Positions 16,961 to 27,036 of a stretch of 64,000 nucleotides of DNA are shown in pieces. The position numbers were made by a program, and so were the translations under genes. The DNA is from Verrucomicrobiia bacterium DG1235 (GTDB lineage Bacteria; Verrucomicrobiota; Verrucomicrobiia; Opitutales; Opitutaceae), in assembly GCA_000155695.1 (NCBI GenBank), contig DS990592.1, positions 372,001-436,000 on the forward strand. The letters run 5' to 3'. Position 1 is the first letter of the stretch, and every line of letters begins with the position of its first letter. Below the pieces are notes generated by a model. The model saw only the letters and a list, made by a program, of their open reading frames with translations. It was not told where the DNA came from and ran no database searches.

Positions 16961-16976
16961 TCGTTCGATTTGTGGG
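16946..16976 (-). repeat. Right 31-bp inverted repeat, containing the gene start
   Basis: Reverse complement matches 16505-16535 at 25 of 31 positions. Reads ATTCGT, ATTCGT, ATTTGT at 16949, 16959 and 16968. The GxxExxY start codon (16958-16960) lies inside it. It ends 13 bp before the leuB stop codon region (16989). Confidence 0.75.
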
Positions 16977-16988
16977 TGGTCTCGCTCT

Positions 16989-18086
<1,098 letters not shown>

Positions 18087-18170
18087 GAAGGGGGCCATTG
18101 AGGGGGAAAACGCTCTTTTTTAAAGCGAAAACTGCGTGGGTCTCCGCTTCCCTTCGCTCGTGGCGTTTCG

Positions 18171-21100
18171 CTAGGTGGTACTTTGGAGCAGGTAGCGTGA
18201 AAGGGTGTTGATGAGCACGTCTGGACTGAAGGGTTTGGCGAGGTGCTCGTTGGCGCCTGCTTCGGAGGAGCGTAGGTGGTCTTCTCGCATGGCGTAGGCG
18301 GATTGGGCGATGATGGGGACGCTTTGGTTGATGGCTCTGATCCTGCGGGCGACTTCGAAGCCGTCTATCTCCGGAATCTTGAGATCTAGAAGAATAAGGT
18401 GGATGGATCGCGAGGCGAAGATGTCGAGTGCTTCGCGACCGTTTTCGGCCCAGTGGATGCGCGCTCCGGTGCGTTGAAGCACGCGTTCGATGTACTCGTA
18501 GTTTGGCGCTTCGTCCTCGACGACGAGAATGTTGAAATCAGAGAAGTCGGCTTGCGCGGCGCCAGTTTCGGTCGGGAGGCTTGGACTTTTCTGGGGGTAG
18601 ATTTCTACGGGGTTGAATGGAAACGTTACCTTGAAGGTGGTGCCGAGTCCTGGAGTCGAGTCGACGGTGATGCGACCTTCCATGAGCTGGGTTAGCGTCT
18701 GGGTGATGGCGAGTCCGAGGCCGGTGCCGCGGTAGAGCTTTTTGCCTGCCTTGTCGAGTTTGTGGAAGCGGTTGAATATTTGCTGATGCTCTTCTTTGGG
18801 GATGCCAATTCCCGTATCCTGCACGATGAATTCGATAGAGGCTTTTTCGAGCATTTCCTTGTCTTGGCTGACGCTGTAGCCGAGATGGATTTCGCCTTCG
18901 TCGGTGAACTTTATGGAATTGGAAATGAGGTTCCAGAGGATTTGCTTGAGTCGAAGCGGATCGATGAGGACGAGGGTGGCTCCGCCGACGAGGAAGTGGT
19001 CGGGGACATCGCCGGTGAGGCGGAAGTCGACATTATTTTTTTTGTCTTGGCTTAGCGATTCGCGGAAGAGGGCGCCGAGTTCGTCGCAGAGTTCGCCAAC
19101 GTTGCATGGCTGAGGCGATATTTCGGCTTCGCCTGCTTCGATCGCGGAGAGGTCGAGTATGTCGTCGATGAGCGCCATGAGGGACTTGCTGCTTTGGCGG
19201 ATGATGTGGTTGAACTGTTCGCGTTCGACGTCGGAAATGTCCTTATTGTCGAGGATGTGGAGGAATCCGATGATGGCGTTCATCGGGGTGCGTATTTCGT
19301 GGGACATGTTGGCGAGGAAGGCCGACTTTAGTTTGTCCGAGTGTTCCGCTTTGCTTTTGGCGATTTCGAGTTCCTCGGTTCTCTGGTTTACGGTGCGTTC
19401 TAGGATTTCGCCTTGGGACAGGATTTTGGTGTTCGCTTCTTCCAGCCTTCGGTTGGCGCTGAGCAGGTCGGCCGTTCTTTCGCTGACTGCTATTTCGAGG
19501 CGTTTGGCTACTTCTTTGATGTTGTTGATGCGCCAGAGCACGAGTATGGCGGGGACTGCGACGACTAGAAGGGACAGGAGCACGCGAAACCAGATGGTGC
19601 CCCAGAATGGCGGGTAGATGGAGATGGCAAGCGAGTCTCCGACTTCGTTCCAGTATCCGTCTTTGTTGGCGGCCTGAACTCGGAAAATGTAGCTGCCTGG
19701 GTGCAAGTTCGTGTAGGTGACTTCGGGACGGAAGTTCGCGTGTCTCCATTCGTTGTCGAAGCCTTCCAGCAGGTAGCGGTATGTGTTTTCGGAGGGACTG
19801 ATGTAGTCGATGGCGGTGAACTCGATGGTGATGGCGTTTTGCGTTCGGGAGAGGGTTAGGCTCTCGGTGAAGAGGACGCTCTTTTGTAGCTTGCCGACTT
19901 CGCCTTCAGAGGGATCTATTTCGAGGGGTGTTCCGTAGACTCGTATTCCAGTTATGAATACATTTGGCTCATGCGTATCGTTTCGAATCTCTGCCGGCTG
20001 GAAGCGGATGAGCCCTCGGGGTTGTCCGAAATAAAGAGTTCCGTCTGTTCCTTTGGCAACGCTTCCTTCGAAGAAGTCGTTGCTGGCGAGTCCGTCGCTT
20101 AATTTGTATCCTCTGGCGGTTTCGGTTTCGGGGTCGAATCGCGCGAGTCCGTCTAGCGTGCCCAGCCATAGGATGCCTTCGTCGTCTTCGACTATCGAAG
20201 ATATGCTTCGATGGGGGATTCCGTCTGAGACTGAATAGGACTTAAAGTCGTCCGTTTCCGGCTGGTAGCGGTTGAGTCCGTTGTTGGTGGCGATCCAGAT
20301 GGTTCCCTTTGAATTCTGGATGGCGTGGATAGCGTGGGTGCTTGAAAGTGAGTTTTCATTGTCGCGGTCGTCTTGGTAGCGGATGCTTTGGGTTCGTTCC
20401 GGATTTATGCGAGTGACTCCGCTTGAGGACGTGAACCAAATCCTTTGCTGATCGTCAACGAGGACGCTATTGATCCAGTCGTTCACGATCGAGATGCCTG
20501 ATTCGCTATCGTCGCCTCGGCTGTAGTTGTAGAATCGCTCGCTACTGATTTCGTATTTGATGAGGCCGCTGCCATGAGTCGCCAGCCAGAGGTCGCCATT
20601 GGCGTCTTCCGCGATATCGCGAATGTCGTGACCGCCGATGGAATAAGGGTTGTCGGGATCGTTTACGTAGCGAGTGAGGTGGTTTTCGCCGGGCGTGTGC
20701 TTGAAGAGTCCGCCGCGGTAGGTGCCCATCCAGATGTCTCCGCGAGAGTCTTGGAAGACGCTGAGCACGGGTTGTTCGCTGATGCTGTTTGGGTCGTTGG
20801 GGTTCGGCAGGAACTTTTTTACGAGCGTTCCATTTTTTTGATACACGGCTATGCCCGCCGTGGGGTAGCCTACCCAGAGGTTTTCTTCTCTATCTTCGAT
20901 AATGGCGGCGGCTGGCGCGTTTGGTGAAATGTCTGGGTTGTGCTTGTCGAGGTGAACGACTTGGAAACGTTTTGTCCTGCTGGAGAGGCTGATGCCGTCG
21001 TAGTTGCTGCCCAGCCATAGGGAGCCTTGGTGATCGGCCCACATAGCGGTGACTCCGCTTTGCGGGAAGGAGGGATCGGATTTATCGTTGGCCCGATGGA

Positions 21101-22040
21101 AGGTACGTTGATCGTTTTGGCGGTCGTAGATGCTCAGGCCGGCGTTGCTCGCGGACCAGACTCGCCCCTGTGGGTCTACGTTTACCTGGTTTACGAAATC
21201 GGCTCTCTGGATGGGTTGTTCGTCCTGCGAGGTTTCGCCTGTCTGCGAATTCAGGAGCACCAAACCGTTGTTGCTGGTGCCGAGCCAGATTTCTTCAGGA
21301 CTTACGTAGCTGATACAGTTTATGTAGTTGCTGGATACTCCGTCGCCTCTGATGATGTCGCTAGTGAAAACCCTGCGGTCTCCGGTTTTGAGCTCGTAGC
21401 GGCTTAGGCGTCTGTTCGCGCCGATCCAAAGTCGGTTGGCGGGGTCGATGGTCATCGACTTGATGGTTCCGAATGGCTTTCCGTTTATAGCGGTGAAGGC
21501 GTCAACCTCCTCGTCGTACTGATAGACGATTCCGGTCTCGGAACTGGCGTACAGGGTGCCGTCGCTGGAGTGTAGGATAGCGTTGACCTGGTTGGAGCCC
21601 CGATTGACGGCTGAGTCGATTTCGGTGAGGTAGGAGGTGAAGTTTTCGAGCTCCGGCTGGTAGAGGCTAATGCCCAGCGTGGTCCCTATCCAGAGACGGC
21701 CTTTGGAGTCGAAGTGCAGGGCGCGGATGTCATCGTCCGGCAGGGTGTTGGGCAAGTGTGGGTCGTGGCGAAATTCTCTGACGCGATAGCCGTCGTAGCG
21801 AAAGAGCCCTTGGCGCGTGCCGATCCACATGAATCCGTCTGGACCTTGCGTGATTGTATGGATTCGCCCGACAGTGAAGTCTCCGAAGAGGTCGAGTTTT
21901 CGCAAGCTGAGCCGGAGCAGGTCTCTCTCGGGCGAAAGGTTGCGCAGCGACTGGTCTTCGCTAGCGAGGAGGGTGATTGCGAGAAGCGAGCCGAAGGACG
22001 CAAGAACCCTTGTAAAATAAAGCGACAGGCGTGGGAGCAA
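18171..22040 (-). CDS. Hybrid sensor kinase with periplasmic two-component propeller
   Basis: 1289 residues. After a short signal/anchor (1-26) come about 14 Reg_prop propeller repeats (GPDGFMWIGTRQGLFRYDG, DSKGRLWIGTTLGISLY and so on) to near 750, a Y_Y_Y domain (YTNLHPGSYIFRVQAANKDGYW), a membrane helix near 840, a coiled coil, HisKA with the phospho-acceptor His in SHEIRTPMN (about 915), HATPase (DTGIGIP, GTGLGLAI) and a C-terminal receiver with Asp in LILLDLKIP. Unlike the HTCS regulators of Bacteroidota it lacks an AraC output domain. It probably senses a sugar or other nutrient. The start is TTG at 22040; no ATG is available nearby. Single gene. Confidence 0.88.
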   Translation of the reverse strand: MLPRLSLYFTRVLASFGSLLAITLLASEDQSLRNLSPERDLLRLSLRKLDLFGDFTVGRIHTITQGPDGFMWIGTRQGLFRYDGYRVREFRHDPHLPNTLPDDDIRALHFDSKGRLWIGTTLGISLYQPELENFTSYLTEIDSAVNRGSNQVNAILHSSDGTLYASSETGIVYQYDEEVDAFTAINGKPFGTIKSMTIDPANRLWIGANRRLSRYELKTGDRRVFTSDIIRGDGVSSNYINCISYVSPEEIWLGTSNNGLVLLNSQTGETSQDEQPIQRADFVNQVNVDPQGRVWSASNAGLSIYDRQNDQRTFHRANDKSDPSFPQSGVTAMWADHQGSLWLGSNYDGISLSSRTKRFQVVHLDKHNPDISPNAPAAAIIEDREENLWVGYPTAGIAVYQKNGTLVKKFLPNPNDPNSISEQPVLSVFQDSRGDIWMGTYRGGLFKHTPGENHLTRYVNDPDNPYSIGGHDIRDIAEDANGDLWLATHGSGLIKYEISSERFYNYSRGDDSESGISIVNDWINSVLVDDQQRIWFTSSSGVTRINPERTQSIRYQDDRDNENSLSSTHAIHAIQNSKGTIWIATNNGLNRYQPETDDFKSYSVSDGIPHRSISSIVEDDEGILWLGTLDGLARFDPETETARGYKLSDGLASNDFFEGSVAKGTDGTLYFGQPRGLIRFQPAEIRNDTHEPNVFITGIRVYGTPLEIDPSEGEVGKLQKSVLFTESLTLSRTQNAITIEFTAIDYISPSENTYRYLLEGFDNEWRHANFRPEVTYTNLHPGSYIFRVQAANKDGYWNEVGDSLAISIYPPFWGTIWFRVLLSLLVVAVPAILVLWRINNIKEVAKRLEIAVSERTADLLSANRRLEEANTKILSQGEILERTVNQRTEELEIAKSKAEHSDKLKSAFLANMSHEIRTPMNAIIGFLHILDNKDISDVEREQFNHIIRQSSKSLMALIDDILDLSAIEAGEAEISPQPCNVGELCDELGALFRESLSQDKKNNVDFRLTGDVPDHFLVGGATLVLIDPLRLKQILWNLISNSIKFTDEGEIHLGYSVSQDKEMLEKASIEFIVQDTGIGIPKEEHQQIFNRFHKLDKAGKKLYRGTGLGLAITQTLTQLMEGRITVDSTPGLGTTFKVTFPFNPVEIYPQKSPSLPTETGAAQADFSDFNILVVEDEAPNYEYIERVLQRTGARIHWAENGREALDIFASRSIHLILLDLKIPEIDGFEVARRIRAINQSVPIIAQSAYAMREDHLRSSEAGANEHLAKPFSPDVLINTLSRYLLQSTT

Positions 22041-22211
22041 TGTGAGTGTCAGTTCTGAAGGTGAGGTGTTACCGAATCCGAGACCTAGAAAGGCTTGGGA
22101 ATCTACCTAAAGTTGGCAGCTCTTGGCCCTAGCGCAAGTCCTAGAGCATATAAGCGGCAGCAATTCGCTTGGTGGTTGTATTTCCGCGTCGGGCGGGTAT
22201 CTCGTGAGCTT

Positions 22212-22856
22212 ATGTCGTTAAAGGTCAGAATTTTTCCTGCCGGTTACATCCAAACAAACGCGTTCTTGCTCAGCGATCCTGAACGCGGCGAGGCGGTCCT
22301 GGTGGACGCTCCTCACGACTTGGTTGATATGGTGGACAAGGCGCTTGCCGAGGACGGCTGCGCGTTGAAGGCCTTGCTGATTACTCATGGGCACTATGAC
22401 CACATTGGCGATGTTGCGAAGTTTGCTCGGCGCGGGGTTCCGCTTTATGGTCACAAGGCTGATAAGACGCTTTTCGAGAATCCAGCCTGCATGCAGGCTT
22501 ATGCGTATCCGCCGGACATCGATCTGGAGGGGTTCGAAGTGGATCACTGGGTGGAGGACGGGTCGCGGCTCGAATTGCTCGGCCTCGAATGTGAGGTGCG
22601 GCATGTGCCCGGTCATTGTCCGGGGAACGTCCTGTTTTATTTTCCAGCTGCGAAGGCGGCCTTCGTGGGGGATGCTCTTTTCGCGGGAGGAATTGGGCGC
22701 ACGGACTTGCCAGGCGGGAGTTTTTCGGATCTTGAGCGGGCGATTCGGGAGCGGATTTATACCTTGCCGGCGGACACGGTCGTTTTGCCCGGGCATGGTC
22801 CGAATACGACGGTAGGCGACGAGATCTCGTTTAATCCCTACGTCTCTGGAGAATAG
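22212..22856 (+). CDS. MBL-fold metallo-hydrolase (glyoxalase II-like)
   Basis: 214 residues from ATG 22212; a longer frame from 22095 adds a region without family similarity. Zinc-site motifs: THGHYDHIGD (about 56-65), HVPGHCPGN, FVGDALFAGGIGRTDLPGG, and a final LPGHGPNTTVGDE. This is the short YcbL/GloB-like type that acts on thioesters such as S-lactoylglutathione, or on related cytoplasmic substrates. It is followed at 60 bp by ribD-like. Confidence 0.85.
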   Translation: MSLKVRIFPAGYIQTNAFLLSDPERGEAVLVDAPHDLVDMVDKALAEDGCALKALLITHGHYDHIGDVAKFARRGVPLYGHKADKTLFENPACMQAYAYPPDIDLEGFEVDHWVEDGSRLELLGLECEVRHVPGHCPGNVLFYFPAAKAAFVGDALFAGGIGRTDLPGGSFSDLERAIRERIYTLPADTVVLPGHGPNTTVGDEISFNPYVSGE

Positions 22857-22916
22857 GGAATTGCGCGATTGATCAAGATGCGTTCTAAGAGAACATGTTA
22901 GCTGATTTTTCCCACT

Positions 22917-24077
22917 ATGACCCAGTCTGAAAAAGAGTCGTTCATGAAGGTAGCTCTCGAGGAGGCCCGCAAGGGCTGGGGCTGCACGCACCCTCAGCCA
23001 ATGATTGGGGCCGCCCTGGTAGAAGCTGGCCAGGTGGTAGCCACCTCCTATATAGAGCAGCCCGGTTCCACAGCTCCGGAAGTTCGTCTTTTCGAAAGGC
23101 TTGGTCGGAAGCCGAAGGAGGGCGCCAGCCTGTTTCTCACTCTAGAGCCGGGCCCGAGCTCGAACCGGCTGGAGTCCGGCGTGCGCGCGATCATCGATTC
23201 GGGAGTTTCCTATGTGGTAATTGGGGCGAGCGATCCTATGCCCGAGCATGCCAATAAGGGCGCGGACGCGCTGAAGGAAGGGGGAGTGAAGGTCGAGCGG
23301 CGAATCCTCATCGAGGACTGCGAGGACCTGAATATAATATCTAATTTCTGGGTACAGAATCGAATTCCCATTTTCGCTGCGAAGTCTGCCACGACCCTTG
23401 ACGGCAAAATCGCTTGTCGCTCGGGCGAGTCGAAATGGATAACGGGCGAGCAGGCGCGCCAGAATGTGATGAAGTGGCGTCGGCTTTTTCCTTCGATCGC
23501 GGTAGGCGCTGGAACCTTGGTGGAGGATGACCCGCGATTGACAAGCCGTATCGAGGGAGAGCCGGAATGGTGTCCGATGCGTTTCGTATTTGACGGGCTT
23601 CTTCGCACAGCGATGGGTCAGTATTTGCCTTCGATCTACACGGATGACTTTCGCGACAACACGATTGTAGTGACGACTGACGCGGCGGGAACTGGATACA
23701 TTCGCCGCCTAGAGACGGAGGGGGTGAACGTTTGGGTTTTGCCGGTTGAGAACATGAAGGTTCCCTTTTCGGTCTTCCGTAAGCGTTGCGCGGACGTGGG
23801 CATCAACGGAGTCTATTTCGAGGGTGGAAGTCGTCTGGTGAGCGAGTTGCTGCACATGCGCGAGCTTAACTATCACTTCAATTATCGAGCCCCTATTTTG
23901 CTAGGCGACGACAAGGCGAAGTCGGTTTACCGCGGATTGCGTACGGAGAAGCTGGCGCAGGCGATTCGGCTAGAAAAGGTGCGCCACGAGATGTTTGGCG
24001 ACGATCAGCTGATGCGTGGGTTCGTCGGCTACCCAGCGCGACTTGACGTAGATGAAACTGTATTTAGCCACGGGTAA
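22917..24077 (+). CDS. ribD: RibD-like protein with intact reductase but degenerate deaminase domain
   Basis: 386 residues. Normal RibD deaminates then reduces the pyrimidine intermediate of riboflavin synthesis. Here the N-terminal deaminase fold aligns without gaps to the family (GCTHPQPMIGAALVE; SLFLTLEPG), but the zinc ligands are gone: the HAE motif reads A53-P-E55, the Cys of LEPC is Gly79 and the Cys of TPPC is Gly88. The catalytic Glu55 stays. The C-terminal reductase domain looks complete (AKSATTLDGKIA, SGESKWITG, AVGAGTLVEDDPRLT, FEGGSRLVSELL). I infer a reductase-only enzyme with a structural pseudo-deaminase, as known for plant PyrR. The deaminase must then be encoded elsewhere. 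Overlaps rdgB by 26 bp. Confidence 0.85.
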   Translation: MTQSEKESFMKVALEEARKGWGCTHPQPMIGAALVEAGQVVATSYIEQPGSTAPEVRLFERLGRKPKEGASLFLTLEPGPSSNRLESGVRAIIDSGVSYVVIGASDPMPEHANKGADALKEGGVKVERRILIEDCEDLNIISNFWVQNRIPIFAAKSATTLDGKIACRSGESKWITGEQARQNVMKWRRLFPSIAVGAGTLVEDDPRLTSRIEGEPEWCPMRFVFDGLLRTAMGQYLPSIYTDDFRDNTIVVTTDAAGTGYIRRLETEGVNVWVLPVENMKVPFSVFRKRCADVGINGVYFEGGSRLVSELLHMRELNYHFNYRAPILLGDDKAKSVYRGLRTEKLAQAIRLEKVRHEMFGDDQLMRGFVGYPARLDVDETVFSHG

Positions 24078-24651
24078 CCTTCACAAGGTGGAGGAGCTGC
24101 AGTCGATGTTGGCGGCGGCGAGTCTGCAAATTGAGGTGCATACTCCGATCGCAGTAGGGGGCATGCCTGAAGTTAACGAAGATCAGGATACGTTTTCTGG
24201 GAACGCTCTTAAAAAGGCTCGGGCTTTAGCGGCCTTGCTTCCGGAGGATGGCTGGGCTTTGGCTGACGACAGCGGCTTGTGCGTAGACGCGCTCGGCGGG
24301 GCCCCGGGCGTTTATTCGGCGCGCTACGCGGGTCAAGACGCGACTGATGGGGATAACATCGACAAGTTGTTGGGCGCTCTCGAAGGCGTTTCCGACGCGA
24401 AGCGAGGGGCGGGTTTTCAGTGTCATTTGGCTGTGGTCTCGCCGAATGGCGACGAGATTGTCTTCAAGGGCGAGTGTCGCGGGAGGATTATTCGGGAGCG
24501 TCAGGGTGAAGGTGGTTTTGGCTACGATCCTGTTTTCATACCGGCTGGGTTTTCGGAAAGTTTCGCAGAGTTGACGGGTGATAAGAAAGCGGAAGTGAGT
24601 CATCGGGGCATGGCGATGCGCGAGCTTGTCGCCTGGATCGGCAAGCTATAG
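24052..24651 (+). CDS. rdgB: RdgB/HAM1 non-canonical purine NTP pyrophosphatase
   Basis: 199 residues, usual length. Motifs: LATGNLHKVEEL at the start (substrate loop), EDQDTFSGNALKKA, ALADDSGLCVDALGGAPGVYSARYAG, and GEGGFGYDPVFIP. It hydrolyses dITP, XTP and similar nucleotides to monophosphates, keeping them out of DNA. ATG 24052 lies inside the end of the ribD frame, so the two are translationally coupled. Confidence 0.93.
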   Translation: MKLYLATGNLHKVEELQSMLAAASLQIEVHTPIAVGGMPEVNEDQDTFSGNALKKARALAALLPEDGWALADDSGLCVDALGGAPGVYSARYAGQDATDGDNIDKLLGALEGVSDAKRGAGFQCHLAVVSPNGDEIVFKGECRGRIIRERQGEGGFGYDPVFIPAGFSESFAELTGDKKAEVSHRGMAMRELVAWIGKL

Positions 24652-24887
24652 ACGGACGCTGCGACTTTTGAGTCTAGGTATAGGGAGCTTACCGTGTATT
24701 CGGATTTTCTGACATGGACTTGTCCCTAGGTCGCTAGGGTCTGAATAATCAAGCATTCGATAAACGGCAATTGTTTAGGCGCTTCAGCTTACTTGAGGAT
24801 TTCGTCGATTGAGAAGATAGGCGCGTTTGGTGGCTCATCACTTCGATCGTAGTGTAGTGGCGTTTATCCAACTCAAGAATTGCTCAG
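24652..24887. other. Leader region before the chemotaxis pseudogene
   Basis: 236 bp without a plausible coding frame. Probably the old promoter region of the pseudogene that starts at 24888. Confidence 0.3.
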
Positions 24888-25370
24888 ATGAAATTCACGC
24901 TTAATCAAAAATTAGTCGGCGGTTGTCTCGCTTTGGTCTCAACCGGTCTGCTCACAGGAATCGTAGGGCTTTTTGGCCTTAGCGAATTTCGAAGAGCGTA
25001 ACAGGAGGTTTGGGCCGAGGTTTCATACTCTGTTGCGCGGCTATGATCCGGAGTAGTTCGACAAACGTTGGTGGCGTTTTCTGGAGCGTGAAAATGAGGT
25101 GAAGGCGAATTGGATGAGCTTGTTACCACTATCGCTGGTTCAGTATCGATGAATTGAGACGGGGTAGGCAAGTGAACGCGGCGATTCGCGAGATCGAAAA
25201 CATTTCCCAGAGCTTGCCACGGCGACCCGATCCAGTGATTCGCCAACTTGGAATGCGAATTCGCGCGAGCAGGTGCTTGAGGAGAACCTTTGGAACGAGT
25301 GACTCCCTCAGTCGAGGAATGCAAATTGTTGGTTCATCTGCGAATAAATCGCGAAAACTGCCTGTATGAC
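24888..25370 (+). pseudogene. Remnant of a methyl-accepting chemotaxis protein gene
   Basis: ATG 24888 opens the typical MCP start (MKFTLNQKLVGGC, then a membrane helix to GLFGLSEF) but stops at TAA 24999-25001. Further on, in other frames, come fragments typical of the MCP signalling domain: DELVTTIAGSVS just before a stop (about 25107-25160) and QVNAAIREIENISQSL (about 25170-25220). A full MCP needs about 500-700 codons, while only about 480 bp remain, so the gene has lost most of its middle and carries stops and frame changes. The right edge is uncertain. Confidence 0.75.
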
Positions 25371-25549
25371 TGGAAATTTGCAGAATCTGGTTTAACTATG
25401 TTCCGCAACGAACGATAGTGGTAAGTATGCAAGACGAGACTCGGGGTTAAAACCCACTCAACGAGTTTCGGAGAGCAGACAGCAATTTCTTAATTTGGAC
25501 TGCGGGGAAACCCGCTAAGGTTCAGGATCAAGGCAACAATAAAGGGATA
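25371..25549. other. Non-coding stretch after the MCP remnant
   Basis: About 180 bp, without a supported gene. It may hold the decayed end of the MCP gene, since the terminator right after it is on the plus strand. Confidence 0.3.
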
Positions 25550-25588
25550 GCTGGCTTGGAGGGGGGCCTCCGAGCCAGCACTTTTTTT
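25550..25588 (+). terminator. Strong Rho-independent terminator
   Basis: 13-bp stem (25550-25562 with 25567-25579, one G-T pair), 4-base loop, then seven T (25582-25588). It is well placed to end transcription through the MCP remnant. Confidence 0.85.
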
Positions 25589-25617
25589 GCCCAAATGCCA
25601 GGGTCTGATCTGGCGCG

Positions 25618-25651
25618 AAAAAGCCCGTTCTGATGGGTTCTAGAACGGGCT
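25618..25651 (-). terminator. Terminator of the TorF-like porin gene
   Basis: Perfect 10-bp stem (25622-25631 with 25642-25651, arm AGCCCGTTCT), followed on the minus strand by five T. The gene ends at 25698. Confidence 0.8.
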
Positions 25652-25697
25652 CGCAATTAAATGAGGGTCCGTCTCGTGACGGATGGATGGAGTCGGC

Positions 25698-26390
25698 TTA
25701 GAAGCCGTAGCTGAATGAGACTCCGCCCCAAATGTTGTCGCCCTTGACGGTGTAGACTTCGTCGAGGTCATTGCCGGACGCGCGGACGCCGATGCTGGCG
25801 GTCAGGTTGTCCTGGAATGTGTAGACGTAGTCAGCGTTGAAGCTGTAGTAGGCGTAGGAGAAGTCGGAACTGTCTTCCTCCGCGTAGCCGATACCGGCGC
25901 CCAGCTCGATGCTGCTCTTTTCGTCGACCTTGTACGACTTGGAAACGGAAGCCTCGAGTGTGAGGACTTCGAGATCGAAGTCGTAGTAGACGTACAGGCT
26001 AGGAGCGAGCTCTACGTCGGCGCTGATGCCTGCGTAGGCCTCGAAAGTCGAGTCGTCGCCTTCCGCATCCGGGTAGTAGTAGACAGTGGCTCCGAAGTCG
26101 GCGGTGAAGGTGTCGTCGATAGCGTAGCCCCAACCTGCGTAGAGGTCGTATTCGCTAGCGTTACGGTCGTAGTCTTCGATCGACTCGTTGGCCCATAGGC
26201 CGAAGTAGCCGTCGCCGTAAGTGCCTTCGATGCTGGCTTGGATGCTTTCGTCAGCGATTTGCACGCCGCGGAAGATGTACTCGGACTCGAAACCTGCGGT
26301 GGCAGAGACTTCGATTTCCTGTGCGTTGATGGTGGCAGTAGACACGAGTGCCCCGGCCGTCGCTAGGGTAGCGAGGATTCTAGTATTCAT
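25698..26390 (-). CDS. TorF-family outer-membrane beta-barrel protein
   Basis: 230 residues. Signal peptide about 1-23 (cleavage near INAQ). The mature part begins with VSATAGFESEYIFRGVQ, the diagnostic opening of the TorF/Gcw_chp porin-like family, then alternating aromatic strands (YDLYAGWGYAI, ADFGATVYYYP, YYSFNADYVYTF) and a terminal Phe (VSFSYGF) that acts as the BAM sorting signal. It is a putative channel of unknown substrate. Single gene with its own terminator. Confidence 0.8.
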   Translation of the reverse strand: MNTRILATLATAGALVSTATINAQEIEVSATAGFESEYIFRGVQIADESIQASIEGTYGDGYFGLWANESIEDYDRNASEYDLYAGWGYAIDDTFTADFGATVYYYPDAEGDDSTFEAYAGISADVELAPSLYVYYDFDLEVLTLEASVSKSYKVDEKSSIELGAGIGYAEEDSSDFSYAYYSFNADYVYTFQDNLTASIGVRASGNDLDEVYTVKGDNIWGGVSFSYGF

Positions 26391-26592
26391 TTTCTGATTT
26401 GTAGTTTGTTTGTTAGTTTGAAGCTGGCTCTAGGAGCCACTTTCTTAGTTTCGGAATTTCGGAACAAGTTCCTCGAATTTCCGAAAGGCGACGAAACATG
26501 CCGTTACTCAGGGTGTTTGGAAGTAAAAAATGAGCGTATTCAAATTTTACTTATGAGTGCAGCCCTGACTCGCCTCGGGTAGTGGGTAAGGG

Positions 26593-27036
26593 CTAGTCGT
26601 TTTTCTGCCTGCTCAGGTAACTCTCGAGCGACCAGCGTCCTGTCCTGTAGTAGGGCAACATGGTACAAACGCCCAACAGGCACAGGTTTTTGACGAAATT
26701 GCTGCGTTGTAGGGTATCCCATAGCCATTGGTCTTCGGCGTTGGCCACCGGCGACTGGATGCCTTGAAGGGCGGGGGCATGAACAAGGGCTGTGACAACT
26801 ACTAGAAATGTGCCGAGGATGATGGCCGCTACTTTTAATCGGTATCCAAGGGCGATCATGCCGCCGCCCGTAAATAGGATTAGTCCGCAAAAAACGGATA
26901 CGGCTCTCGGGTTGGGCATCCAGGCGGGCATGAGCTTCTGTATCAGCTCGTCACTTACGAGGTGCTCTCCCCCGAGACCGATGAAAATGAGGCTGAAGAG
27001 GAGGCGAAAGACGATGTCGGAAAAGTCTTTGCTCAT
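26593..27036 (-). CDS. DoxX-family membrane protein
   Basis: 147 residues with four predicted membrane helices (about 8-26, 45-65, 69-88, 112-128). It begins FRLLFSLIFIGLGGEHLV, typical of DoxX/DoxD-like proteins, which are linked to quinone or thiosulfate redox chemistry in some organisms. Its ATG overlaps the stop codon of the SDR gene (ATGA, 27033-27036), so the two are co-translated. Function unproven. Confidence 0.7.
   Translation of the reverse strand: MSKDFSDIVFRLLFSLIFIGLGGEHLVSDELIQKLMPAWMPNPRAVSVFCGLILFTGGGMIALGYRLKVAAIILGTFLVVVTALVHAPALQGIQSPVANAEDQWLWDTLQRSNFVKNLCLLGVCTMLPYYRTGRWSLESYLSRQKND

Noticed and set aside
25381-25549. Possible riboswitch or structured RNA between MCP remnant and terminator
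   Set aside because: Some GC-rich pairing (GGGGTTAAAACCC-like) but no known consensus; more simply the decayed gene end.
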